Positions 48,620 to 58,887 of a stretch of DNA of 64,000 nt are shown here, piece by piece. Origin of the DNA: Streblospio benedicti. Lineage: Eukaryota; Annelida; Polychaeta; Spionida; Spionidae. A program made the position numbers and the translations under genes. Numbering within the stretch: position 1 is the stretch's first letter; each line of letters starts with the position of its first letter. Location: contig CM032668.1 of NCBI GenBank assembly GCA_019095985.1, positions 18,404,041 through 18,468,040 of the forward strand. The letters are read 5' to 3'. Below the pieces are notes generated by a model. That model did no database searches. It saw only the letters and a list, made by a program, of their open reading frames with translations, and was not told the DNA's origin.

Positions 48620-50952
48620 ACGTTAAAGTGGAACCTCAAGACGGAGGAAGTGGCAAAGGCACAAAAAGTATTGGTCGTTCACATATATTTTGGTATAAAA
48701 AAAAAAAAGTTTACTCATTTCTGAATCCTACCACAGTAATAATGTATAGTTATCCAGAATCTATGTTTTTCACCCTATATATAGGTATGCAACATGAATC
48801 TTCGACCATTATGATACCTTGGTTATTTTTATGTTTATTTTTTACCACAGCAGTTTGCCTTGAAAAGAATACTGCAGAAAAAAAAACTAAATATCAAATT
48901 TATATCATACTGTGTGTTATTTAGGTAACTACGTTTGATTTTATGTGTTTGACGCACAATTCCAATCAAGAGAATAAGTTATTTTGGGCTTGTGACAAGA
49001 AACTCATCTTGTAGTAAAATGTATTATTTTGTTCTCATTGTTTATTTAGGCTTCAGTAATTGCATTTGGTGTTTTATCCTGTTTAAGGCATGGAATAATT
49101 GCTTATACTCGCCGGCAATTACATTTAAAGCCTGGTTTGAAATTGATGAAGAATGAATGCTCCCCAGCTAATCCAAAACATGTGCATTACCGCGAATGTA
49201 AACAAAACACGCCATTTTGATTTTAAACAAAGTACGGCATTCAAATATGTTTTTAGCTTGCATTTAATTGCAAGCAAACCTTTGTAACGTAATTTGTATG
49301 CACATATTAGGTTGTATAATATAGTTTTATGAGGATTATCTGTGGATTCTGAATGTTGGATATTAGACTATATGTTAAGCAAAAACGCAATATTTCTTGT
49401 ATACTGAAATATATGTGAATGACCAGTACATGGAAATAAATTTCATATACCATAAAGAACTTTGTTCAGTTTGGATATTGAGCCATTGCTTGCTACAAAC
49501 ATCTAAATACATATTTTCATTTGATGAAGCTACCTATGAAACTGATTCACCTGCCTGATATGTTTGATAAAGAGGCATTATTACCCTATCACTAAAATCG
49601 TACACCTTTGATGAGAATTTCTTTAGAATGGCAAAGTATCTTTTACTAGTTTGTGTTGTATACAAACATCTTGAAGTGCTAAGAAATAGTTGTGAGAGTG
49701 TTAATCTGCATCTAATGTTGACAAAAACATGAAGGCCAAGTCCTGCTGCAATGAAACATTGATGTTATCCAATGACATTCATCGTAACACATTTCTGAAT
49801 ATGCATTGCAGATGAGAAAGTTACAGAGCTGAAATTCTATGTTCAACAAACAGAAGAATTCTTGGCTGCCAGTCCTATGTGCCACAGGTAATAATACAAA
49901 CTAGAAAAAATTATCAGCTCTAATACAATGTAGGTAACCAACTGTAATTATGAGATAATGTACTTTATACGCTTTTGATTACCTAAATAGGGTGAAGTTC
50001 CATTGATACTGGTAAATAGAAAATGAATTCATAGCTGATTATAATTCCAAAATTTGAGTTGAGATTTGGTTCTTGGATGCTATAGTAAGTTTTGAATTGT
50101 AACTAGCAAACGAGTTGAACATTTAAAAGTCATGAACCTAAATAAGGCATGTGATAATCATTGATCACTATCTGCATTACATGACATGAGACTTTGGCCG
50201 TCATTGATTAACATGTGGAACATTTGCAGATATTTTGGAATAGTGGGACCTCATCTGACTGTAGCTTGTGACCAGGGAGCCATGGTGGGCAGATACATAT
50301 TCATCACCACCTCAGACTCAGATACAAGCTTTAACTTCTGTGGAGGAGAAGCATATGGGTCAGGTAATCATATTTATCAAACATTGATGCATATTTTCTG
50401 GGATTATCATTCTCTGAAACTGCGGTATAACCCGGACATGGTATCACCCTCTACTAACTGACTTGATACTCTATGTATCAGCCATGTTGTCATGGATTTG
50501 TAGGAATTGGATGCAACATACTACGTGAACTTTTACAAACTTATGTAGAAAAGAGACACTGTTGTAAATGTTGGAATAAGAGTGATTTGTGTAAACAATA
50601 TAGGTTGATTTGTGCATTCATTGAATAACGTGTTAATAATAATTCATGGTAAATATAGTGATAAAGCAAAATCAGCCTTAGATGAGCAGATTAGCGCAAA
50701 AAATACATCTTCCATTGAATGTGAAATGAAACACTTAATTTGAAAACACTAAGATAAGGGCTCACCTGTGTTTTCTGTTTGCAGAGAGTGTGGTGTTTGA
50801 CGGCGCGCTGGCGTACCTCAGCTTCTACTCTCACCCACTCGCCGCCTCGCGTCCGCCCAACTTCCTCTTCCTCAACCACACACAAGGCTCCAGACCGCGA
50901 CCAAAACCAGCAGCATCTCAGCCCAAACAAACAACTCATGACAAACAAACAG
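48620..50952 (+). CDS. FTP-tail-like segment and P/S/Q linker, 4 exons (48620-48667, 49812-49887, 50230-50363, 50785-50952)
   Basis: A 48-nt exon (VKVEPQDGGSGKGTK) with a weak donor precedes KVTELKFYVQQTEEFLAASP (49812-49887). Exon 50230-50363 (HLTVACDQGAMVGRYIFITT) has the C...GRY signature of the end of an FTP domain. Exon 50785-50952 gives FDGALAYLSFYSHPLA and then a low-complexity tail (SRPRPKPAASQPKQTTHDKQT), rich in Pro, Ser, Gln and Thr, that looks like an exposed, possibly O-glycosylated linker before the protease domain. Phases (1-1, 1-2, 2-1, 1-1) agree. No separate FTP opening exon was identified, so the N-terminal part of this unit is either the fragment at 46875, split by the PAN domain, or lost. 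Confidence 0.6.
48668..49811. other. Intron, nothing recognised
   Basis: AT-rich intron, no exon or paired repeat seen. Confidence 0.45.
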
Positions 50953-52211
50953 GTATGCACCAAATCCTAGCTGGTCTGATCATCACTCGAGACGACTGTT
51001 CTATTTCGTAGGCAACCATCTGCTATTATTTTGATTTAATTGATTTTGTAAAACTCATTTGAAGAACAAAGTTTATAACATTCAAATATAGTTTTACAAA
51101 TCCTGAACTGTCATACTTTATTTGTAAAATGATGTGCTTTTAACAAGACACTTTACACTTAAGCTGTGCTATTAAAGTTGTGTCAAAATTAATGGGAAAA
51201 TGTTTATAGACAGCAGTCTCCCAGTCCTCTTGTACAGATGAGTGGAATGTATGGATGGCTGCTAAATTCCATGCAGCTTGTCCTTATGAGTAGTAAATTT
51301 CATTTTCAAAAAAGCAGTAATAAGCAGTGTTGATTCTAGGATGAGGGAATAATGCAAGCTTTTCTTACCTGGCCCCATTTTCATGGATCGTGTGTAGTGC
51401 TAGACTCAGCGAAGCCTACTGTGCGGTGCCCCAGGTGCCGTGGGGGTAGAATGCGAGAGGGGGTTTGGGGGTATCTCCCAAACAAAATTTTGAAAATGTG
51501 ATGCATTTTTTTGCAATCTCCTATATCTGTGAAACACACTATTTATGCAATTCAAGCTCGAAACACTCAAAATTTGAACAAGAATCACCCCGACTAGTTG
51601 TATATCATTTTGAATAAGGTAAATATATTTTTCCATGATGTCATCATCCCAACATTATGATCACACAAATTGGTATTAAGTCTCACGATAGAGTGTTGTC
51701 GCCACAAATCTGTACCTCATCTTTTTTTTATAAAAGCTACCTACAGCGGCGATCGCCGAAATCTGTGTTTGAAATATCACGGCGGGTGATAACGGCTAAT
51801 TGCCACGTGGTGGTCATGTGAGTGCAGTATTGTGGTTGCTTTCACAAATGGTAGCAAAGGAAATATCATTGAAAATAGCAGCATGTTCAAATCTGGAGGG
51901 GAGATTTTTGTGAAACTAATGGATTATCATCGTCACAATAACACAGCTATCAAGAATTCATGTGTAGAACCGAAATAATCCGCTTATGAAGTCGTACACT
52001 TAAGAATATTTCTCAAATGACATGCCTAGTGCGATAATTGAAGTGGTTTGTGTCTTCACGCCGAACATTACTCGATGTTGAAATACGACAAACCATGCTA
52101 ATAAGATAAGTCAGACAGCATCCACGTAGCATTGCCAATGTCCCTATCATACATGATACAAAAGGCAAAAGTTTCCAGAAACGATTGACACTTGCATCCC
52201 CTGTGTTATAG
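50953..52211. other. Intron with repeat fragment near 51900-52000
   Basis: The segment ggattatcatcgtcacaat at about 51923 recurs as ggattatcatagtcacaatg near 62170, with flanking similarity of about 90 bp (caagaattc, cttatgaagtc). Rest unassigned. Confidence 0.4.
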
Positions 52212-54640
52212 GTGGAGCTCGTGGAATGTTCATGGACCCTGCTGCTAGGTGTGGCCTACCAGCTTTTCCTATCAAACAAAGCGTTGGTGGATCTGAAGCC
52301 ACACCACATTCACTTCCGTGGCAGATTCTTCTTCATACTGGAAGGTACTTACCACAAGTTTTATGATCTAGGAAATTTTTGCTCGAAAATTAATATTTTC
52401 AGCTGTGATTGGTTCACATCTCTGAATCAGTGATAACAGGTATTACACACCTGGACTTCCCGTTGTGTTCTGTGATCTTCCTATGCTGGTGCAAGTATGC
52501 CCCGAGTCACGGCAGAGTGCAAACTGACAGGCCCCCTGAGGATGATAAGCACAAGCACATAGCCAAAACCTGTGCTTATCGTGGTGATTATAATGCTTAA
52601 ACAGCACCAATTACTTACCAAGCTGTTAAATAGCTTGAGCCCTTGAGATCAGGCCACTACCTGGGCACATCCACACAATGAGGGCAGTAGCCAGTAGATG
52701 CTAGGTTAATAAAGGTCCAACTCTATGGGAGCGGCCGCCGCCAGGACACTGGATTGCAGGTTTCCCGTGAAATATAGTGGCTTAGGGCTATTTTCAAGAG
52801 TGGCCTGCCTGGTTAACTGCCCATTATTCCCCGATCACATCATCCAGTTTGCCCCCAAGCTCCCAGACTGACAGTCCAAGTGCGCCTAAGTCTTCTGTGG
52901 CGTCCACGTCATTGGTTGGTTTCCAGGCAACAGTCGAGGTCCCACCATCTAAGGACTGCTCCTGGTCCATCTGCGACTTGTCGTTGACTCTAACATCCTG
53001 ATGGAAGGAATTTTTAACCCAAATATTTTAAAATCTTGTACTTTTTTCTTAAGGTAGACCCAGAATGTGAAAAAACCTTTGCCATTTTCAAATGCTATTT
53101 CAGTGGACCCAATGACTTCTGTGGAGGGAGCATACTGGATAAGAAGTGGGTGATAACGGCAGCTCAGTGCACGTTAGTGGATTTCTATTATAACATGCTA
53201 CATTTTATTATTAAAGGTACAAGAAAGGTTATTTTCACCTTTTTTGTCTCTTATTATTGCTTAAATTTTTGCAAATAACATCTTTATTTATTTTTTATTT
53301 TTTGGGGGTCTAGAAGACGGGGTTTTTCCTCAATTTTTTACCGTATCAAAAAAAATTTCTTATTTTCCTTTCATTTTAAAAATAAATTTTCCCGACGGGG
53401 GAATTAAGTGAAAACAATTTTTTTAACAAATTACAAACAAATTCCGGAAAAGGGTTAGTCTTTAAAAGACTATTCAGGGCTTCTAAAAAACCCCCCCTAC
53501 ATTTTACCGCCCCCTTAATAAGACGTGAAAAAAAAAAAAACAAAACATTTTTAAAATTTACATTAATTCCATAAAAAGGGGGTTTCTTGTAAACTCCGTC
53601 TAATATTTTCAATTCTCCTTTTTATTTTGACTAAAATATAAAAATTTTTTTTTTTTTTTTTTTTTTTAAAAATTTTTTTTAAATTTTTGGGTTACAAAAA
53701 AGGGCCCTCTTGTTTCACTGTCCCCAAAATTTTTTAAAAATTTGGGTTTTACAAAACCCGGGCCCCCCAAAAAAATTCCAAATTTATAAAAAGAAAGGGG
53801 GTTTTTTTTTGGGGGGGGGTTTTTTTGTGGGGGGTTTTGGGGGCCCCAAAAAAAACCCGGGGTTTTTCCCCCCCAAAAAAAAATTTTTTTTTTTAAATTC
53901 CCCCCCCCCCTTTTTTTTAAAATTTTTTTTTAAAATTTTAAAAAATTTTTAAAAAAAAAAAAAAAAATTTTGGGGGGAAAAAAAAAAAATTTTTTTTAAA
54001 AAAATTATTTTAAAAAAAAATTTTAAACCAAAAAAAAAAAGGGGGTTTAAAAAAATTTTTTTCCCCCCCAAAAAAAAGGGCCCGGGGCCCGACCTAACCC
54101 CAAAAAAAAAAGAAATTTTTAAAAATTTTTTTTTTAAAATTTTTTTTTAAAAATTTTTAAAAAAATTTTTTACCCGGGGCCAAAAAACCCCCTTTCCTTT
54201 TTTGGGCCTTCCCGGAAAATTTTTTTAATTTAAAAAAAATTTTTTTTTTTTTAAAAAAAAACCCCCCCCAAAATTTTTTTTTTTTTAAAAAAATTTTTAA
54301 AAAAAATTTAAATTTTTTTTTTTTTTTAAATTTTTTTTTTAAAAAATTTTTTTTAAAAAATTTTTTTCCCCCCAAAAAAATTTTTTAAAAAAAATTTTTT
54401 TTTTTGGGGAAAATTTTTTTTTTAAAAAACCCCAAAAAAAAATTTTAAATTTTTTTAAAAGGGGTTTAAATTAAAAATTTTTTTTTTTTTTCCAAATTTA
54501 AAAGGGGGAAAAAATTTAAAAAATCTTGGTTTTTGGGGGGTTTTTTTAAAAAAAAACCCCCTGAAAAGGGGAAAAAAGAAAAAAATTTTTAAAAAAAAAT
54601 TTTGGGTTAAAACCCCCCCTTTTTTTTTAAAAATTAAAAT

Positions 54641-54674
<34 letters not shown>

Positions 54675-57600
54675 CCCAAAATTTTTTCCAAAAATTTTTT
54701 TTGTTTTTTTTTAAATTTTTTTTGGGAAAAAATTAAAAAATTTTTTTTTAAAAAAAATTAAATTTTAAAACCCAAAATTTTTAAAAAAGTTTTTTTAACC
54801 CCCAAAATTTTTTTAAAAAAAAAAAAAAAATTTTTCCAAAAATAAATTTTTAAAAAAAAATTTTTTTTTTCCTTTTTTTTCTAAAAAGGGGGAAAAAAAA
54901 TTTTTTTTTTTTCCCCCTTTTTTTCTTTTCCCCAAAAAATTTTAAAAAGTAAAAAATTTGCTGGTTTTTTCCCCCCCCCGGGGGGGGGAAAACCCCAAAA
55001 GGGGGGGGGCCCCCCAAAACCCCCCCCCCCCTTTTTTTTTGGGGGAAAACCCCCCCCAAAAAAAATTTTTTGGGGGGAAAAAACCCCGGAAAAAAATTAA
55101 AAAAACCCCAAAAATTTTTTAAAAAAAAATCCAAAATTTAAAAAACCCCCCCTTTTTTTAAAAAAAAACCTTTTCCCGTAAGGTTTTTAAAAAAAAAAAA
55201 AAATTTTTTTTTTTTTTAAAGAAAAGGGGGAAAAAATTCCTTTTAAAAAATTTTAAAAAAATTTTTTTTTGGGAAAAGGAAAAAACCTTTAAAAAAAAAA
55301 ATCCCCCAAAAAAAAAAAGAATTTTAAAAAAATTTTTTAAAAAATTAAAAAAAAGGCCCCCCAAAAAAAAAATTTTTTTTTGGGGGAAAAATGGTTTTTT
55401 GGGGGAAAAATTTCCTTTTAAAAAAAAAACAAAAAACCAAAAAATTTTGGTTTTGGGTTTTTTAAAAAAGGGGGGGGTTTTTTTCCCCCCTTTTGGGCCC
55501 CAAAAAATTTTTTCCGTTAATGTACTTTTTTAAAAAAAGTGTTTTTCGAAACATATATTTATGTTTACATTTGTAAAAAATTTCTTGTGGAAAAGATAAA
55601 TTCGGTCCCAAAAAGACTCATTGACTAAACAAAAATTTAAATTTTAAACTTAAAGCATTTAAGTTTTTTCTATTTGTCCAAAGATTATATCATGATATAA
55701 AAACTATCAATGATAAAAGGTTCATTTTAAAACTATGTTGTTGTTCATTGTTGAAAGTACAATGGACATAAAAAATGTGAAAGTTTATTATTTATGCCAT
55801 ATAAAAAGAGAGGTGAACTGAGGGAAAAGCAAGTAAAATAACGTTTTTTGAGGTATGTGAAATCATTAAGTTTGGGATCGTGGTTTATAACGGGATTTTT
55901 AGATGAACACAAAACATTGATTTTTCCTTAGATTTTACTGGTTCAGCTCGTTAGGGATGACTACAGTTTTGAAGTTCATAATGAAAACTCCATTCTATGA
56001 AGTAAAATGCTGGCTCCAACCAATAATATTGCCTATAAAAAAATCCTCGCTCTTGTTTTTGCAATGCAATGAATACATTACAGTGGGGTGTCGTTTGCTG
56101 CACATGCAAATATGGCATCTGCTAATGTAGATCTAAAGGTTTTCACTTAAATTATTTCATTTCACAACTTACTCAGCCATTATCAGCAGTCATGAAACAC
56201 ATTTGTACCACAGACGTGTGATTTGTAATACTCAATGATGGTTACAATCCATTCAATGTTGCCACATTGTGTGCAGACTTAAAATCTGGTCTTGTCAAAG
56301 CCATGTCTGCTTTACAACATAAGATGTTCAAGAATCACTGGCACTTGTCAAGAAAAACGACTGAAAATATAGTTCTTATTTGTTTTCTTTATCACTCTAC
56401 CTGGTATGTCAGTGATCACTGACTAATAAAGAAAATAAACAAGAACTATATTTTCAGTCGTTTTTCATGACAAGTGTTCAAGAATGAGTTCCATTTCTAC
56501 AGTAACAGATTTGGGTGGGTATACAAACAGGGTCTAAAGGATTTCAAAGATCGCAGTGTCAAACATGGGCTGAAACTTTTGATCTTCTCTCCACTGTCCA
56601 TAAACAAACTATATTTTCCGTTTTTCCTCCCGTTCCCCGTTCCCCAGCCCCCGCCTGCAAAACATGGAGCGCTGCTCTCACTGCACTGCGCATGCACACA
56701 CACGCACACACGCATGCACACACACGCACACGCACGCATACACACACACACACAGACACACACACACACACACACCCCCCTTTGGCCCTGGCATACGGTA
56801 ATTTTAAAAAATACAGTAATTTGTGTTTTTTATTACTTACTAATACTAAACTAATGTACTAAATTATCAATATCTACACTATGCAGTGTCATAATGGTTA
56901 CTTATATAGAGAAAAACATTTGTGAGCTATCTAAAAAATCTAATGAGGGCAATTAAAAAAACAAAAACAGAGCTAGTCTACGACTCACAGACCAACAGCA
57001 CCGCTACCTAATTTAGACAAGATGCAACTTGGGGAATTCCAGCTGAGTGAGGCCACTGTTTTTTTTCTCTATTTTAGATCAGAAAACATTCCATATCTAA
57101 TGAGGTAGGAATGTAAAAAAATACGTGTTTTTTATGTCCTCGGGTAAAACTAATGATCGCGATGGTCTAAAGCAAAGAAAAAATATAGCCGCCTAAGAGT
57201 ACAACCTCATTATTATGAGGGGTTCAGGGCGGGGTAATGTTGAAATTCTATGTTCTATGCATTGCAGTTTCAAAAAAGAAGCTAGTGACCTTTCAGTTCG
57301 AGCTGGAGCTCATGACAGAGATGATGATTCTAGTACCATCCAGATAAGCAAAGTGAGTGGCATGTTATAGTAAGAATAGAACAGTGTTGTCTATTACACG
57401 AATCAAGCTAAAAGCAGATCAATGGTCCAAAATCAACTGTGGTAGTAGAATGGTAATTGTTAATTGACACATTTTCTCGTCAATGAATTGTCATACACAT
57501 TTTCTTAAATTCAGCATTAACGTTTGTGAATATCAGACTGGCGCTTTAGTAAGCTTTTTTGCAGGAATCAACACAACTAATTTATTCTGACACAAATTTT

Positions 57601-58887
57601 ATTCATTGATGATTTTTCTCAGTCGCTTAAACCACTAATGCTATACGCATTATAATTGGTAGTAAAATGTTGCATCCCTATAAACAATGGTTTTTGTGAT
57701 TTTCAGTAGCTTAGATAATAGGCACACTTATTTTTAACATTTTAAGATTTTGAACATTTTCAGACGTAGAAAAAAGTCATTTTGGTAAGTAAAATAAAGA
57801 CAAAAAGTGAAAAAAAGCTGTGTTTTTAAACAGTGACGCATTTAGGCCGTGCCTTAGCACCATTCACNGCGTTTTAACAGTTAATGGCGCAACTTATTAA
57901 CTTCAGTGCGATGTAAGCTGCGCAAAACAGAGTACACATGCGTTGTTTAAATAAGAATAAGAATAAGAATATTTTATTTCAGCATTTATCACATGTAAAA
58001 TTTAAAATATGCTATAGAAAAGACAAATTTGATGATATTGCCATTTAATTATAAGTTAGGACATTGATAGTTTTTTACCTATTAGGTAGCACAGCTAAAC
58101 ACAATGTATTTTTAGTATTGTACATAAGATCTGCATCTATAGCACATGTTTTACAAATCCTAATCAACCTTTGAAGTGTTGTTGAGTAGGTGCTAAAAGC
58201 ACACTATCATCCGCGTAGCACATGATTATACGATACATCATAAGTAAAGCAACCAACATTAATATTATTATGCAAATCACTAAGATAATTCATATAAACA
58301 TTAAACAATATGGAGCTTAATATTCCTCCCTGTCTAACACCATTCTTAACAGTAAAAGTATCGGACAAAGTGTGTCCCCACCTGACATAAAAAAGTTGTG
58401 TAGAATACCATATGATTAAAATACGAACTATAATATGTGGAATTTTATGTATAAGAAGTTTTTAAAAAAGTTTCCAATGATTCACGTTATCAAAGGCTTT
58501 AGTGGCATCAAAAAAAACCAAAAATAAACGGCACTGTATGTCTATAATAGTCAACAACATGTTTCAGTATATATATGCGCCATTGATTTAAATCATTTCA
58601 AATAATTTTCAAAATTAGTGTATGAATTTTAATAAGTGAATCGTAATGGAATAAAAGTGATGTCAAGACAATTGGTTTGATTATTTTGCATTTTTTTCAA
58701 TGGTTGCAGGTTGCCCAAATTATTCAGCATCCAAGTTACATAAATCACTTTTACCGCGATCATGATATTTCTCTACTGAAATTGGAAACTCCCTTGAGAT
58801 TCAACCAATACGTTAAACCCATTTGCCTGTATACATTGAACCCCACAGACAAGGACACCTGCATTGTTTCTGGATGGGGCTATTCGG
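52212..58887 (+). CDS. Trypsin-like serine-protease homologue domain, 4 exons (52212-52344, 53104-53172, 57268-57352, 58710-58887), catalytic His replaced by Gln
   Basis: Exon 1: CGLPAFPIKQSVGGSEATPHSLPWQILLHTG, the activation peptide Cys, xVGG and PWQ landmarks of S1 proteases. Exon 2: DFCGGSILDKKWVITAAQCT, where the AAHC box reads AAQC, so His57 is Gln. Exon 3: LSVRAGAHDRDDD. Exon 4: DHDISLLKLETPLRFNQYVKPICL, keeping the catalytic Asp in D-I-x-L-L, then CIVSGWGYS. The residue before the neo-N-terminus is Gln, not Arg/Lys, and the I of IVGG is Ser. Phases 1-2, 2-2, 2-0 and 0-1 agree. The exon with GDSGGP (Ser195) and Asp189 was not found before 64000. Loss of His and activation site argues for a non-catalytic homologue, as in clip-SPHs and haptoglobin. 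The intron 53173-57267 contains unreliable sequence. Confidence 0.82.
52640..52990. other. GC-rich intronic segment, unexplained
   Basis: A stretch with higher GC than the surrounding intron and a complement of short minus-strand frames; no family recognised. It could be a fossil retroelement piece. Confidence 0.25.
53280..55510. other. Homopolymer-collapsed sequence, likely assembly artefact
   Basis: From about 53280 the sequence turns into runs of a single base (tttttt, aaaaaa, gggggg, cccccc) with little else, worst at about 53640-55500, then returns to normal complexity within a few bases. Frames here encode only K/F/P/G runs. Real low-complexity DNA rarely alternates all four homopolymers. 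Probably uncorrected or badly polished read sequence in an intron of the protease domain. No feature should be trusted here. Confidence 0.85.
55700..56340. repeat. Dispersed repeat, partner 21730-22420
   Basis: Second copy of the family described at 21730: gtcatgaaacacatttgtacca corresponds to gtcatgaaatacatctttacca, with the matching order of blocks upstream. Confidence 0.5.
56343..56475. repeat. 133-bp hairpin (arms about 50 bp)
   Basis: The left arm from acttgtcaagaaaaacgact is the reverse complement, with few mismatches, of the right arm ending tttttcatgacaagt; the loop is about 33 bases and contains the palindrome tcagtgatcactga. Direct repeats of about 11 bp (gttcaagaat) lie just outside both ends (56324 and 56476). 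Possibly a small foldback element. Confidence 0.8.
56690..56780. repeat. (CA)n microsatellite
   Basis: Imperfect CA repeat interrupted by CGCA and ATGCA, about 90 bp. Any reading frames across it are artefacts. Confidence 0.95.
57945..58560 (-). mobile_element. LINE reverse-transcriptase fragment
   Basis: Minus-strand frames encode FFDATKAFDNVNHWKLF near 58490-58540, NGVRQGGILSSILFNVYMNYLSDL near 58270-58360 and CYADDSVLLAPTQQ at about 58185-58230, the YADD active-site box. These RT motifs follow the right order but are spread over more than one frame, so the copy is decayed. A (taagaa)n tail lies at about 57945-57980. It is intronic, antisense to the protease-domain exons. Confidence 0.85.

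Noticed and set aside
53700-55370. Open frames of 68-94 codons rich in Lys/Phe/Gly/Pro
   Set aside because: They exist only because homopolymer runs encode K, F, P or G; the sequence itself is probably artefactual.
56474-56862. Overlapping frames with His/Thr repeats
   Set aside because: Translation of a CA microsatellite in several frames; no splice or homology support.
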